DNA of 64,000 bases from JALZCH01 sp036387135 (lineage in GTDB: Bacteria > Acidobacteriota > Blastocatellia > Pyrinomonadales > Pyrinomonadaceae), in assembly GCA_036387135.1 (NCBI GenBank), contig DASVUH010000016.1, forward strand, positions 1 through 64,000, given 5' to 3'. Every line of letters begins with the position of its first letter. The first letter of the stretch is position 1. Shown here piece after piece: positions 1 to 8,265 of this stretch. Both the position numbers and the translations under genes were made by a program. The notes under the pieces are model-generated. The model was not told the origin of the DNA. It worked only from the letters and a program-made list of their open reading frames with translations, and made no database searches.

Positions 1-101
1 CTCAAACTTCGTGGGAGATTTTCTTTCAGATTGGTCAAATTTTCTGTGCTGAAATCTCATATTATTTCATTTTAACGCATTCAAATTATAACTACAGCAG
101 G

Positions 102-1187
102 CTAATTTGAATTCTGATTCTGCGCGGCTTTTATTTTTCGCTGTTCTTCTAGCCATGCTTGATAAACCTGTTTGCCGCGCTCGAAATCTGCCGAATTGTT
201 GTAGAAATTATGCGAGCCGTCGGCGCTTTGCGGGTTGAGAACGTAATAAATATAGTCGGTTTGAACCGGATTCAAGGCGGCGCGAATCGCTGAAGCCGAT
301 GGGCTGGCAACCGGAGTCGGCGGCAGACCTGCAACTTTTCGGGAACTGTAAGGCGTGTCGCGCTGAAGATCGCTCATGTGAAGTGTTCCATCCCAAACTC
401 CCGCGAGCTTTGCAGCGTAAATGTAAGTTACATCAAGACCAAGCGGAATTCCTTTTTGCAAGCGGTTATAAATCACCGATGCGACAACGGGGCGTTCGGC
501 TTCGACTTTCGACTCGGTTTCGATGAGCGAAGCAATGGTTACGATTTCTTTTGGCGTTTTGCCCAAAGTGCGGGCTTTTTCAGTGAATTCCGGTTTCCAT
601 TCCTTTTTAAAACGGTCAACCAGAGCCTTGACGACTTGTTTCGGCGTGTATTCGCGCGGCAGGCTGTAAGTGTCCGGGTAAAGATAGCCTTCGAGATTTT
701 TCGCCGCCGGATCAAAATCGGCGATTAAGCTCGTGTCGTTCAGCAAAATCATCACGTCAGCCGGATTCGTCGTTTGTCCGGGTTCGGCGGGCGGAAATTT
801 TTCGGCGATTTCTTTGGCGATTTCAAACCGGGTCCAGCCTTCGATAATTGTCAGACGATTTGCGCGTTCCTCGCCTTCTTCCAATTTTTTAATCACGCCG
901 AGCGGCGTAATCGGCGACGGAAAACGATATTCGCCGGATTTAAAATTTGAGCCTTTGCCGTAAAGACGAAGATAAATTTGCAGCGGCAGCGCTGTTTTTA
1001 AAATGCCTTCCGAGTTTAAACGGCTGATGATTTCCGAAGGCGAAGAGCCGCGCGGAATCTCGATGTATTGATTCGCTTTCTCGTGCGCGACCGGCGTCGT
1101 CATTTCTCCGTAAGCCCAATATCCGAAAGCGCCCGCGCCCAAAAGCAAAATTATAAGCAGTAAAAAAACGTATTTTAAAAATCGCAT
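102..1187 (-). CDS. mltG: Endolytic peptidoglycan transglycosylase MltG
   Basis: A 361-residue YceG/MltG-family protein. It has one N-terminal membrane anchor (residues 4-24), a LysM-like region, then the catalytic domain with the conserved stretch ASLIETES, in which Glu follows Ile, and ASVIYNRL. Family members cut nascent glycan strands at the inner membrane and so end glycan polymerisation. The ATG at 1187 is preferred over an upstream in-frame TTG at 1196 because it places the basic residues directly before the membrane segment. Length is normal for the family. It is the last gene of a leftward run ruvX, zinc-ribbon gene, mltG; mltG and ruvX (yqgF) are neighbours in many genomes, which supports both calls. 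Confidence 0.93.
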   Translation of the reverse strand: MRFLKYVFLLLIILLLGAGAFGYWAYGEMTTPVAHEKANQYIEIPRGSSPSEIISRLNSEGILKTALPLQIYLRLYGKGSNFKSGEYRFPSPITPLGVIKKLEEGEERANRLTIIEGWTRFEIAKEIAEKFPPAEPGQTTNPADVMILLNDTSLIADFDPAAKNLEGYLYPDTYSLPREYTPKQVVKALVDRFKKEWKPEFTEKARTLGKTPKEIVTIASLIETESKVEAERPVVASVIYNRLQKGIPLGLDVTYIYAAKLAGVWDGTLHMSDLQRDTPYSSRKVAGLPPTPVASPSASAIRAALNPVQTDYIYYVLNPQSADGSHNFYNNSADFERGKQVYQAWLEEQRKIKAAQNQNSN

Positions 1188-1226
1188 TACGCTCAAAGTG
1201 TAGCAAAAAATTCGGTGCTTTAGTTC

Positions 1227-1688
1227 TCACAGGCGCTTGGTTTCTAGGTCTTCGGCGACGGATTGTAAAACTTCGGTAGTCCCTTCGGTGACGCTGGCGG
1301 GCGTTGGATAAAGCATCGGCGTAATTGCTTCTTCAAGCATTTTAGTTTTGGCAGCGTGCAATCGAGAGGTTTCGTTTTCAAACGAAGCTTCACGTCGCTG
1401 CAAGCGAACCAATTGCCAGATAAACATAATTTCAACCGCGAGAACAGCCAAAAAACTGATAGACACAAACAATACGATAAGTTGTATGTCTAAATTTAAA
1501 ACTTCTTTAAGAACGGCTCCCAAACCGATAATTATACCGAGTCCGCCGAGAGTAATGGCGATCAGCAGACCATTGAGGTCATCTTTTTGCTTTTTGAGAT
1601 CATCGGTTTTCCTTTGCAGGCTGTTTCCGCATTGCGGGCAATAGCTCAAATTTTGAACCAGTTTTTTACCACATAACTGACAAAACAT
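1227..1688 (-). CDS. Zinc-ribbon membrane protein of unknown function
   Basis: A 153-residue protein. It starts with a CxxC-x(11)-CxxC zinc ribbon (residues 3-21), followed by a short charged segment, two hydrophobic segments (about residues 42-64 and 68-92) and a charged C-terminal tail. This is the common zinc_ribbon_2 plus two-helix membrane layout, for which no defined function is known to me. The start ATG at 1688 lies 4 bases after the ruvX stop, and its ribosome site (AAGGAG) lies inside the last ruvX codons. It is therefore probably co-translated with ruvX and mltG. Confidence 0.8.
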   Translation of the reverse strand: MFCQLCGKKLVQNLSYCPQCGNSLQRKTDDLKKQKDDLNGLLIAITLGGLGIIIGLGAVLKEVLNLDIQLIVLFVSISFLAVLAVEIMFIWQLVRLQRREASFENETSRLHAAKTKMLEEAITPMLYPTPASVTEGTTEVLQSVAEDLETKRL

Positions 1689-1692
1689 TCAT

Positions 1693-2118
1693 TCACTCCT
1701 TTGTCGCTATAAAATCACGTAAAATGATGGCGGCGGCTTCCATATCAACCAGACTTTTAATCTTACGCCGGTCGTGGATGCCTTGTTCGCGCAGATTTTC
1801 TTCCGCTTCCCGCGAGGTTAAACGCTCATCCTGCAAATAAACGGGAATTGATAAATTTTCGGTAAAATAATCGGCAATTCGGCGGGCTTCGATTGTTCCG
1901 GCGCTTTCCGTCCCGTTGAAATTCAGCGGCAAACCAATTATCAATGAAACGGCGTCAAAGTCCTCGATTAGTTTTTGCACGGCGGCAAGCAACTTTTCTG
2001 ATGTTTCCCGCGTAAACACTGAGACGCCTCGCGCGGTCATTTGCAATTCGTCGCTGACGGCAACGCCGATGCGCTTTGCGCCTAAATCAAGTGCGAGAAT
2101 TCGTCCTGAAGTTTTCAT
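1693..2118 (-). CDS. ruvX: Putative Holliday junction resolvase RuvX/YqgF
   Basis: A 141-residue protein of normal length for the YqgF family (RNase H-like fold). The N-terminal motif ALDLGAKRIGVAVSD carries the first conserved Asp; LIIGLPLNFNG and VYLQDERLTSREAE follow in the expected order, and VDMEAAAIIL closes the active site. Members are implicated in resolution of branched DNA and in 16S rRNA 5'-end processing. The gene heads a leftward operon with the zinc-ribbon gene and mltG and is divergent from the S41-like gene. Confidence 0.92.
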   Translation of the reverse strand: MKTSGRILALDLGAKRIGVAVSDELQMTARGVSVFTRETSEKLLAAVQKLIEDFDAVSLIIGLPLNFNGTESAGTIEARRIADYFTENLSIPVYLQDERLTSREAEENLREQGIHDRRKIKSLVDMEAAAIILRDFIATKE

Positions 2119-2222
2119 TGAATTAAACGTTTATTTTACGCAAGAAACGGCAATAAATTTAGTTTTTTTGCCCCGGTTCTTGTATCATTGCCAAAGTAAC
2201 CGATTTTTGAGGTATCAGCCAA

Positions 2223-3503
2223 ATGTCATTTCGCACCAAGTTTTTGTTTGTCATTCTGTCGGCTTCGATTGCGCTTTATTCGTTCGTCGGCGGTTATCTA
2301 GCCACCCGCGCGCAGCAATCGGCGAACGACGCCGGTTCGCAGCTTCGCATTTTTGAAAATGTTTTAAGACATATTCAGGAAGATTACGTTGACGAGCCGA
2401 ATCTGGAAAAAGTTCGCGCCGGCGCTCTGCGTGGTCTGGCTTACGGACTCGACCCGTATTCGTCTTATTTGACGCCCGAACAGGTCAGAGATTTTCAAGC
2501 GAAAAAAGCGAGCAATCGCGCCGGAATCGGTGCCGAATTGTCGCAAGTCGCTTCGTATTTGTACGTGATTGCGCCGATCAAAGGCGGACCGGCGGAAAAA
2601 GCCGGATTGCAGCCGGGCGATGTCATCGAATACATCGAAAACAAAGCCACGCGCGACATTTCGCTTTACGACGCCAAACAAATGCTGCTCGGCGACGCCG
2701 GAACGCGGGTTAAAGTCCGCGTACTGCGCGCCGGAGCGAAACCGCAAACAATTGAAATCGTTCGCGGAACTTATAAAACGCCCGAATCGGAAGCTCGCGT
2801 CGAAACGAACGGTAAAATCGGCATTTTAAAAGTGAACAGCCTTGAAGAAGGCAAATCCGCCGATGTCCGCACCCGCTTGCAGGATTTGCAAAAACAGGGC
2901 GTTTCAAAAGTCGTCCTCGATTTGCGCGGCGTTGCGACGGGCAACTTGCAGGAAGCCGTCAACGTGGCGAATCTTTTCATCAAAGACGGAACGCTCGCAC
3001 AGACTTTGGGACGTGAAAACAAAGTCGTTAAAACTTACGTCGCCGATCCGTCAAAAGCCGTCTGGAACGGTCAAGTCGCCGCTCTCGTTGATTTCGGAAC
3101 GGCAGGCGCTGCGGAAGTCGTGGCTGGCGCGATTCTCGACCGCAAACGCGGCGAAGTCGTCGGCGAGCGCACGTTCGGTTCGGGAACCGAGCAGCAGCTT
3201 TTCAATTTGCGCGACGGCGACGGATTGCTTTTAACTACAGTTAAATGGGCTTCGGCAAACGGCAATCCGTTTTTAACCGACGACCGCAAAACTTCGGGCG
3301 TGATGCCTTCAACCGAAATCAAACCGGCGGAAAAACCTGAGCCGCTTGACCCTGAAGAGCTTGAAGGTCAAGAGGCGGAACCGCAGCCTTCGCCGGAAGT
3401 CGCGCCCGCGCCGACTCCGAAAGTCGTTCAGGAAGACGTGCAATTAAACAAAGCTCTGGAAATCTTGCGCGGCATTCCGGCAAACGCGGCGAAAGTCGAA
3501 TAA
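2223..3503 (+). CDS. S41-type (CtpA/Prc-like) protein with catalytic Ser and Lys missing
   Basis: A 426-residue protein with the full layout of a carboxyl-terminal processing peptidase: N-terminal membrane anchor (residues 6-28), helical cap with DPYSSYLTPEQ (77-87), PDZ domain (about 98-182) and S41 core (about 195-365), then a Pro/Glu-rich tail. The catalytic pair is absent. At the position of the nucleophile in the usual SASASE motif the protein has GTAGAAE, so Gly295 replaces Ser. At the Lys of TFGKG it has TFGSG, so Ser320 replaces Lys. Both were checked in the DNA. It is therefore probably a non-proteolytic periplasmic scaffold or regulator. The start is ATG with GAGG 9 bases upstream. 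Confidence 0.85.
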   Translation: MSFRTKFLFVILSASIALYSFVGGYLATRAQQSANDAGSQLRIFENVLRHIQEDYVDEPNLEKVRAGALRGLAYGLDPYSSYLTPEQVRDFQAKKASNRAGIGAELSQVASYLYVIAPIKGGPAEKAGLQPGDVIEYIENKATRDISLYDAKQMLLGDAGTRVKVRVLRAGAKPQTIEIVRGTYKTPESEARVETNGKIGILKVNSLEEGKSADVRTRLQDLQKQGVSKVVLDLRGVATGNLQEAVNVANLFIKDGTLAQTLGRENKVVKTYVADPSKAVWNGQVAALVDFGTAGAAEVVAGAILDRKRGEVVGERTFGSGTEQQLFNLRDGDGLLLTTVKWASANGNPFLTDDRKTSGVMPSTEIKPAEKPEPLDPEELEGQEAEPQPSPEVAPAPTPKVVQEDVQLNKALEILRGIPANAAKVE

Positions 3504-3524
3504 AAACTAATGAAATTAGAATAG

Positions 3525-3553
3525 AGAGGCGAGAAATTTCTCGCCTCTTTTTG
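3525..3553 (+). terminator. Rho-independent terminator after the S41-like gene
   Basis: Perfect 12-bp inverted repeat (AGAGGCGAGAAA and its complement) with almost no loop, followed by a T-run, 22 bases after the stop codon. Confidence 0.85.
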
Positions 3554-3607
3554 TTTCGGATTAAAAAGGTTGTAGAATTTCGGCTGAAGTCTCTCTCGCA
3601 CAAAAAA

Positions 3608-4639
3608 ATGAAGCAATTCGGTTTAATTTTTATTTTCTTTTTGCTGCTGCTCGCGCCCGTTTTCGGGCAAAGCGCGAATCAGGATTTTCCGTCGCCGGTT
3701 ATGCGCGATGAAATCAGCGGCGCGATTGCGGCGCGCGACATCGGCGACGCGCGTTTAACGCGCCATTTTTACACTTTTTACGCGGGCGTCGGCGATTTGT
3801 TTTTGAATCTCGAAACGGCAAATTTTAACGGCGATATTGATTTGTTTGAAGCGGCGACGCTCAAACCGATTTCAAAAATTTCAATTTACGCTTCCGATTC
3901 TGCAAGCAAAACGAGCCGGATTGTTTATTTTCGTCAGCGAACGCAAGTCGTGATGCGAGTCGAAGGCAGAACGCCGAACGATGAGGCGGCGAGTTATCGC
4001 ATCAATTTTTCCGGCAGCTTTGCCGCCGCTACTGATTTGCCGCAGCCGCCCGAAGATTTAGACCCGAAAACGACCGGCAAAGTCAGCAGCGAAGCGGTCG
4101 CCCGCGTCAATTCCGCCGGAGCGATTATCGAAGTTTTAGAGTCGAAGAAACAAACCGAACCTGAGAAAACAGAACCGGAAAAAGCGGAAACCGAACCTGC
4201 AAAAGAAACGCCTGCCGGAGAAACAACCGCGACAACAACGCGCCCGCCTGCCGCCCGGCGAAATTCAAGGACAAGACCGCCGCGCCGAACTGCACAGCCG
4301 AAAACGGAAGAAGCGGCGAAAACCGATACCGCCGAAACGACAACAGAAAACGCTCCCGAAGCGACCCCCGCGTCTCGCACTCCGCGCCGCGCAAATACGC
4401 CACGTCGAACCGGACGATCTTCGTCGGCAAGAAAAGAAACAACGACCGAACCCAAAGTTGATCCGCTGGCAAATGTGCGGCTTGTGGTTTTGCTCAAAGA
4501 CGGTTACAAAATCGAGCGACCGATGTCGGAAATTCTCCGGGCGTCGGTTGATAAAGGAACGCTTGTCGTCATTGCCAAAGACGGGAAAATCGAGCGTTTC
4601 GCTTTGCTCGATGTCGTGAAATTTTCCATTGAGCAATAA
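3608..4639 (+). CDS. Secreted PPC-like protein with Pro/Thr/Glu/Arg-rich linker
   Basis: A 343-residue exported protein. The ATG at 3608 starts a clean signal peptide (MKQFGLIFIFFLLLLAPVFG, cleavage near residue 20-22); an upstream in-frame codon at 3551 would bury it. Residues about 30-140 resemble a bacterial pre-peptidase C-terminal (PPC) beta-sandwich (LFLNLET, GDIDLFE). Then comes a roughly 130-residue low-complexity linker rich in Glu, Thr, Pro, Ala and Arg, and a C-terminal module of about 55 residues (VRLVVLLKDGYKIERP to the end) that I do not recognise. It stands alone, and the long linker suggests a cell-surface or periplasmic spacer. Confidence 0.75.
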   Translation: MKQFGLIFIFFLLLLAPVFGQSANQDFPSPVMRDEISGAIAARDIGDARLTRHFYTFYAGVGDLFLNLETANFNGDIDLFEAATLKPISKISIYASDSASKTSRIVYFRQRTQVVMRVEGRTPNDEAASYRINFSGSFAAATDLPQPPEDLDPKTTGKVSSEAVARVNSAGAIIEVLESKKQTEPEKTEPEKAETEPAKETPAGETTATTTRPPAARRNSRTRPPRRTAQPKTEEAAKTDTAETTTENAPEATPASRTPRRANTPRRTGRSSSARKETTTEPKVDPLANVRLVVLLKDGYKIERPMSEILRASVDKGTLVVIAKDGKIERFALLDVVKFSIEQ

Positions 4640-4699
4640 AAATAAAATAATCTTTCTTTGCAGTTGAGTTCTCAGAATTATCTCACCAGTAAAAAGCGC

Positions 4700-4798
4700 A
4701 AACTATAAACTGTCAACTGTGAACTATCAACTGTCTTGCAAAGAAAAGATGGATTTATGCAAAACAGTTGATAGTTGAAAGTTTACAGTTTACAGTTT
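4700..4798. repeat. Long imperfect inverted repeat, copy 1 (41-bp arms)
   Basis: Left arm 4700-4740 and right arm 4758-4798 are complementary over 41 bp with about six mismatches, around a 17-base loop. The arms are built from short AACTRT/AACTGTC steps and end in TTGCA at the loop side. The element lies between two convergent genes. A second copy of the same design is at 20450-20546. Confidence 0.85.
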
Positions 4799-4807
4799 GT
4801 CAGATTT

Positions 4808-5536
4808 TTATTGAGTCCGAAGCTGTTTTAAGGTCGGATTGTTCGGATTGACTTTTTCCAATTTTGCCAGCGTTTCCTGCAAACCCGCCGCGTCGCCTTT
4901 TTCTTTGAGCGCCCGCGCCATAACCTGCAAAGTCATTTCGTGATTCGGATCGGCGGCGAGCGAAGTTTGAAATTCTTTGAGCGCGCGTTCGATGTCTTTC
5001 GGCTGGCGATAAAAATAAGTTAAACCCAGATCGGTTCGCACGCTTGCATCGTCAGGTTTTTTGGTCAAGGCGACGACGTAAATTTTTTCGGCGCGTTTAA
5101 AATCTTCCGTCCCATCTCCGCCGTTCTCCATTTTTATTGCTCCGGCGTCAAAACGCGCGTTTCCGGCTTTTACCAGAGCATCAAAATCGTCGGGTTTGAT
5201 TTGGATGGCGTTTTCAAAAAAACCGGCGGCTTCCTCAAAACGCTGAATGCGGTAATACATTTCTCCGGCTTCCATTTGCGCGGCGAAATTTCCGGGTTCG
5301 TTTTTCGCTCGGTCGAGTGTTTGCTGAATTTGCGGCATCGCGCCGCCCGTGCCGGGCTGGTCTCTGACGACCTGATTTGAAACTTGCGGCAGATTGCCCG
5401 AAAGCGCTGCGTTCGGCGCATTTTGCGTTGCCATTTGACTGTAAGCGTTGCGATTTATCGAATTCGTTACGGCGAAGCCGATAATTAAACCAATAATCAG
5501 ACCGACAATTCCGAATAAAACATTTTCTTTTTTCAT
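4808..5536 (-). CDS. Membrane-anchored TPR protein
   Basis: A 242-residue protein with one N-terminal membrane helix (VLFGIVGLIIGLIIGFAVT), a Gln/Asn/Pro-rich spacer to about residue 75, then three to four tetratricopeptide repeats. Examples are EAAGFFENAIQIKPDDFDALVKAG and LKEFQTSLAADPNHEMTLQVMA. TPRs bind peptides or partner proteins; no partner can be named from the sequence. The ATG at 5536 is preferred over the in-frame TTG at 5548, which adds only four residues. The 3' end faces the PPC-like gene across inverted repeat copy 1. Confidence 0.8.
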   Translation of the reverse strand: MKKENVLFGIVGLIIGLIIGFAVTNSINRNAYSQMATQNAPNAALSGNLPQVSNQVVRDQPGTGGAMPQIQQTLDRAKNEPGNFAAQMEAGEMYYRIQRFEEAAGFFENAIQIKPDDFDALVKAGNARFDAGAIKMENGGDGTEDFKRAEKIYVVALTKKPDDASVRTDLGLTYFYRQPKDIERALKEFQTSLAADPNHEMTLQVMARALKEKGDAAGLQETLAKLEKVNPNNPTLKQLRTQ

Positions 5537-5786
5537 AAATTCGGGCAAAAAAAACTGTCAGCTTATAGTTTGCGGAGACATACCGTCACTGTCAAACGGC
5601 AGGAGAATTGGAATTGCTGCTGCCTCTAATTGAAACGGAGCTGTCTGATAAGCGAACACCCACAAAGGAATGTATCGGAAAATACATAATGTTTTCACTG
5701 GTACAAAATTTGCTGTTTCTGATTCCTGCTTTCGGAAAACCGAATCAAGTGGCAGCGTCTAATAACAAACGCAGATTGGATAATTT

Positions 5787-6866
5787 ATGAGTATTATCGG
5801 CGATTTCTTTTCGGAAGATTTGGCGGTTGATCTCGGAACGGTTAACACAATAATTTTTGCTCCCGGAACAGGCGTTGTTTTAAACGAGCCTTCCGCCGTT
5901 GCCATCAACAAATACAACGGGGAAGTGCTTGCCGTCGGCAGCGACGCATACAAACTTTTGGGGCGCGAGCCGCACGACACCGACGTTCATCGCCCGGTTC
6001 GCAACGGAACGGTCGTTAATTTCGATGCCGTCGAAAAAATGCTCTCGGCTTTTATACATCGCGCTCACGGAAATAAAAATAAACGCAGCCGACTTGTTAT
6101 CGGCGTTCCCGGCGCGAGCACGGCGCTCGAACAGCGTTCCGTCCGCGATGCGGCGCGCGACGCTAAAGCGGTGCGCATTGATCTGGTTGATGAAGGATTG
6201 GCTGCCGCTATTGGTTCGGGGTTAACGATTGAAAACGAGCAGGCGCATTTAATTGTTGACATCGGCGGCGGCACAACGAATATTGCCGTTGTCGCTTCCG
6301 GCGCGATTGTTTCTTCAAAGAGTCTGCCGGTTGCCGGTAACAAAATGGATGAAGCGATTCAGTCGTATGTCCGAACGAAATATGAAATGCAAATCGGCGA
6401 GCGCACGGCAGAGGAAGTTAAAAAGGAACTCGGAGCATCTTTCACAGAGTTTGAAGAACAAAGCTCCGAAGCGAAAAAGCTGGAAGTTATTGGCAAAGGC
6501 GTGACCGACGGAATGGGGAAAATCGTGATGCTTTCTACAGAGGAAGTGCGAGAGGCTCTTGAACCCGTGATCGTGGAGATCACCGCTGCGATTCGTCGCG
6601 TAGTCGAAGAATCGCAGCCCGACGTGACGGCGGACGTTTATCGAACGGGAATTTTATTAACCGGCGGCGGTTCGTTACTCAAAGGATTGCCCGAACGCTT
6701 GCAAAACGATTTAAAGCTGCACGTTACTCTCGCTGAAGAACCGTTATTGGCAGTTGCAGTCGGAGCAGGACGCTTGCTTACAAATCCCGATTGGTTACAG
6801 CGTGTAGCGATTCGCGAAGATGTACCCGTCTGGCAAAATTCGGAAGAATTAATTGTTAATTGGTAA
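5787..6866 (+). CDS. mreB: Rod shape-determining protein MreB
   Basis: A 359-residue actin-fold protein. Phosphate 1 motif AVDLGTVNTIIF (residues 12-23), the phosphate 2 stretch LIVDIGGGTTNIAVVA (about 152-167), and the adenosine motif GILLTGGGSLLKGLPERL are all present. MreB forms membrane-bound filaments that direct lateral wall synthesis. The usual mreC/mreD partners do not follow; the next gene is convergent, so this is a solitary mreB, possibly a second copy. The first residues (MSIIGDFFSEDLAVDLG) match the membrane-binding N-terminus. About 250 bp upstream hold no gene I can support. Confidence 0.93.
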   Translation: MSIIGDFFSEDLAVDLGTVNTIIFAPGTGVVLNEPSAVAINKYNGEVLAVGSDAYKLLGREPHDTDVHRPVRNGTVVNFDAVEKMLSAFIHRAHGNKNKRSRLVIGVPGASTALEQRSVRDAARDAKAVRIDLVDEGLAAAIGSGLTIENEQAHLIVDIGGGTTNIAVVASGAIVSSKSLPVAGNKMDEAIQSYVRTKYEMQIGERTAEEVKKELGASFTEFEEQSSEAKKLEVIGKGVTDGMGKIVMLSTEEVREALEPVIVEITAAIRRVVEESQPDVTADVYRTGILLTGGGSLLKGLPERLQNDLKLHVTLAEEPLLAVAVGAGRLLTNPDWLQRVAIREDVPVWQNSEELIVNW

Positions 6867-6898
6867 ACAGAGATTCGATTGCAGTAAAGTAATAATTT

Positions 6899-6926
6899 GA
6901 GCCGCCAAATTTAGCGGCTCTTTTTG
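6899..6926 (+). terminator. Rho-independent terminator after mreB
   Basis: GAGCCGC / GCGGCTC 7-bp stem with an 8-base loop, followed by TTTTTG, 33 bases after the mreB stop. Confidence 0.88.
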
Positions 6927-6940
6927 TATGCGGACTTAAA

Positions 6941-7684
6941 TTATTTGTTAATCCTGGGTTTACGAGGCGTGAAAGCTTTTACTTCCGGTTCTGTCAAAAA
7001 ACGGTATTGTCCGCTTTGTATCTTTTCGTCCCGGATGTGACCGATAGCGACTCTTTTTAATTTCGTTACCGAATGCCCGATGGAATCGAACATTTTGCGG
7101 ATTTGCTGGTTGTGACCCTCGCGCAGTGTGACTTCGTACCATGCGTTATTTTCGGTCGCGCCGATTTGCACGATTTCAGCGGGCGCGGTGCGATGACCGT
7201 CTTCGAGCCTGACGCCGCGGCGCAGAGATTCGATTTGCTTTTCGGTCGGAATGCCTTTGACTTTGACTTCGTAAACCTTTGGGACTTTGTTTTTCGATTG
7301 CGTGATAAAATTTGTCAAATCCCCGTCGTTGGTCAGAATAATCAAGCCTTCGGTCATATAATCGAGACGACCGACCGGATAAAGTCTGCCCAAAGACGGC
7401 GGAACCAAATCCGTCACCAATCTTCTGCCTTCGGGGTCGGCGGCGCTCGACAAAAAGCCGCGCGGTTTATAAAGCAGCACGTAAACTTTATCGCGCTCTT
7501 TGAGCGCCGTATTAATCAATTTGCCGCGCACTTTGATATGGTCTTTTTCCGGGTCGGCTTTCGTTCCAAGCTCGGTCACGATCTCGCCGTTGACCGAAAC
7601 TTCTCCGGCTTTAATCAATTCTTCAGCCGCGCGCCGCGAAGCGACACCGGCTTGCGAAATAAGTTTTTGCAGTCGTTCTTCCAT
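6941..7684 (-). CDS. rluB: Ribosomal large subunit pseudouridine synthase, RluB/RsuA family
   Basis: A 247-residue protein: S4 RNA-binding domain at residues 1-60 (LQKLISQAGVASRRAAEELI) and the RsuA/RluB-type catalytic domain with GRLDYMTEGL, in which Asp108 is the expected catalytic residue. Family members convert a 23S (RluB) or 16S (RsuA) uridine to pseudouridine; RluB is the more likely reading from the scpB context, which is common in many phyla. Its ATG is two bases after the scpB TAA, so the two are almost certainly co-translated. Confidence 0.9.
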   Translation of the reverse strand: MEERLQKLISQAGVASRRAAEELIKAGEVSVNGEIVTELGTKADPEKDHIKVRGKLINTALKERDKVYVLLYKPRGFLSSAADPEGRRLVTDLVPPSLGRLYPVGRLDYMTEGLIILTNDGDLTNFITQSKNKVPKVYEVKVKGIPTEKQIESLRRGVRLEDGHRTAPAEIVQIGATENNAWYEVTLREGHNQQIRKMFDSIGHSVTKLKRVAIGHIRDEKIQSGQYRFLTEPEVKAFTPRKPRINK

Positions 7685-7686
7685 CT

Positions 7687-8265
7687 TTAGCTATTTACAG
7701 TTAAATCCTCAAAATCCTCAATGCTCGGCAATTCCGATAAATCTTTCAAACCGAATTGAAGCAGAAATTCTTTGCTCGTTCCGTACATCATCGGACGCCC
7801 GACGGTTTCTTTTCTGCCTTTGGCGACAATTAAGCGGCGGTCGAGCAGAGTTTTAATCGCCGAACCGGATTGCACGCCGCGAATTTGCAGAATTTCCGGC
7901 ACCGTAACGGGTTGTTTGTAAGCGATCACCGCCAGAGTTTCGAGCGCTGCAAGCGACAATTTGGCGTTCGGGCGAGTTTTCAAAAAACGTCGAATTTCTT
8001 CGTGAAATTCGGGGCGAGTCGAAATTTGCCAGCCGCCCGCGACTTCACGAAGCTGCAAACCGCCCGCGCGGGAATTGAATTCTTCCGCCAGATTTTCCAG
8101 AACCGAAGCCACGATTTCGCGGTCTTCTTCCAAAATTTCGGCGATTGTTTTCACAGCAATTGGTTCATCTGAGACGAAAATCAGCGCCTCGACAGCCGCT
8201 GAGATTTCTTCCAGCGAACGCCCGCCGGTTTCAATTTCAACTGTTTGCAATTCGATTTCCGACAT
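7687..8265 (-). CDS. scpB: Segregation and condensation protein ScpB
   Basis: A 192-residue protein with the tandem winged-helix organisation of ScpB: EEISAAVEALIFVSDEPIAVKTIAEIL at the N-terminus and ALETLAVIAYKQPVTVPEILQIRGV with GRPMMYGTSKEFLLQFGL in the second domain. ScpB pairs with ScpA and Smc in chromosome condensation; scpA is not in this window. The start lies 29 bp inside the end of the upstream hybrid kinase gene, and the stop almost touches rluB. The three genes form one leftward unit. Confidence 0.92.
   Translation of the reverse strand: MSEIELQTVEIETGGRSLEEISAAVEALIFVSDEPIAVKTIAEILEEDREIVASVLENLAEEFNSRAGGLQLREVAGGWQISTRPEFHEEIRRFLKTRPNAKLSLAALETLAVIAYKQPVTVPEILQIRGVQSGSAIKTLLDRRLIVAKGRKETVGRPMMYGTSKEFLLQFGLKDLSELPSIEDFEDLTVNS

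Noticed and set aside
3994..4497. 167-codon open frame on the minus strand
   Set aside because: Shadow of the low-complexity Thr/Glu/Arg linker in the PPC-like gene. Its Val/Ser/Ala-rich composition reflects the reverse of that linker.
5608..5790. 60-codon frame upstream of mreB
   Set aside because: No ribosome site or motif, and it runs into the mreB start. A small RNA was also considered, but no recognised fold was found.
7073..7690. 205-codon open frame on the plus strand
   Set aside because: Antisense shadow of rluB, with no family motif or ribosome site.
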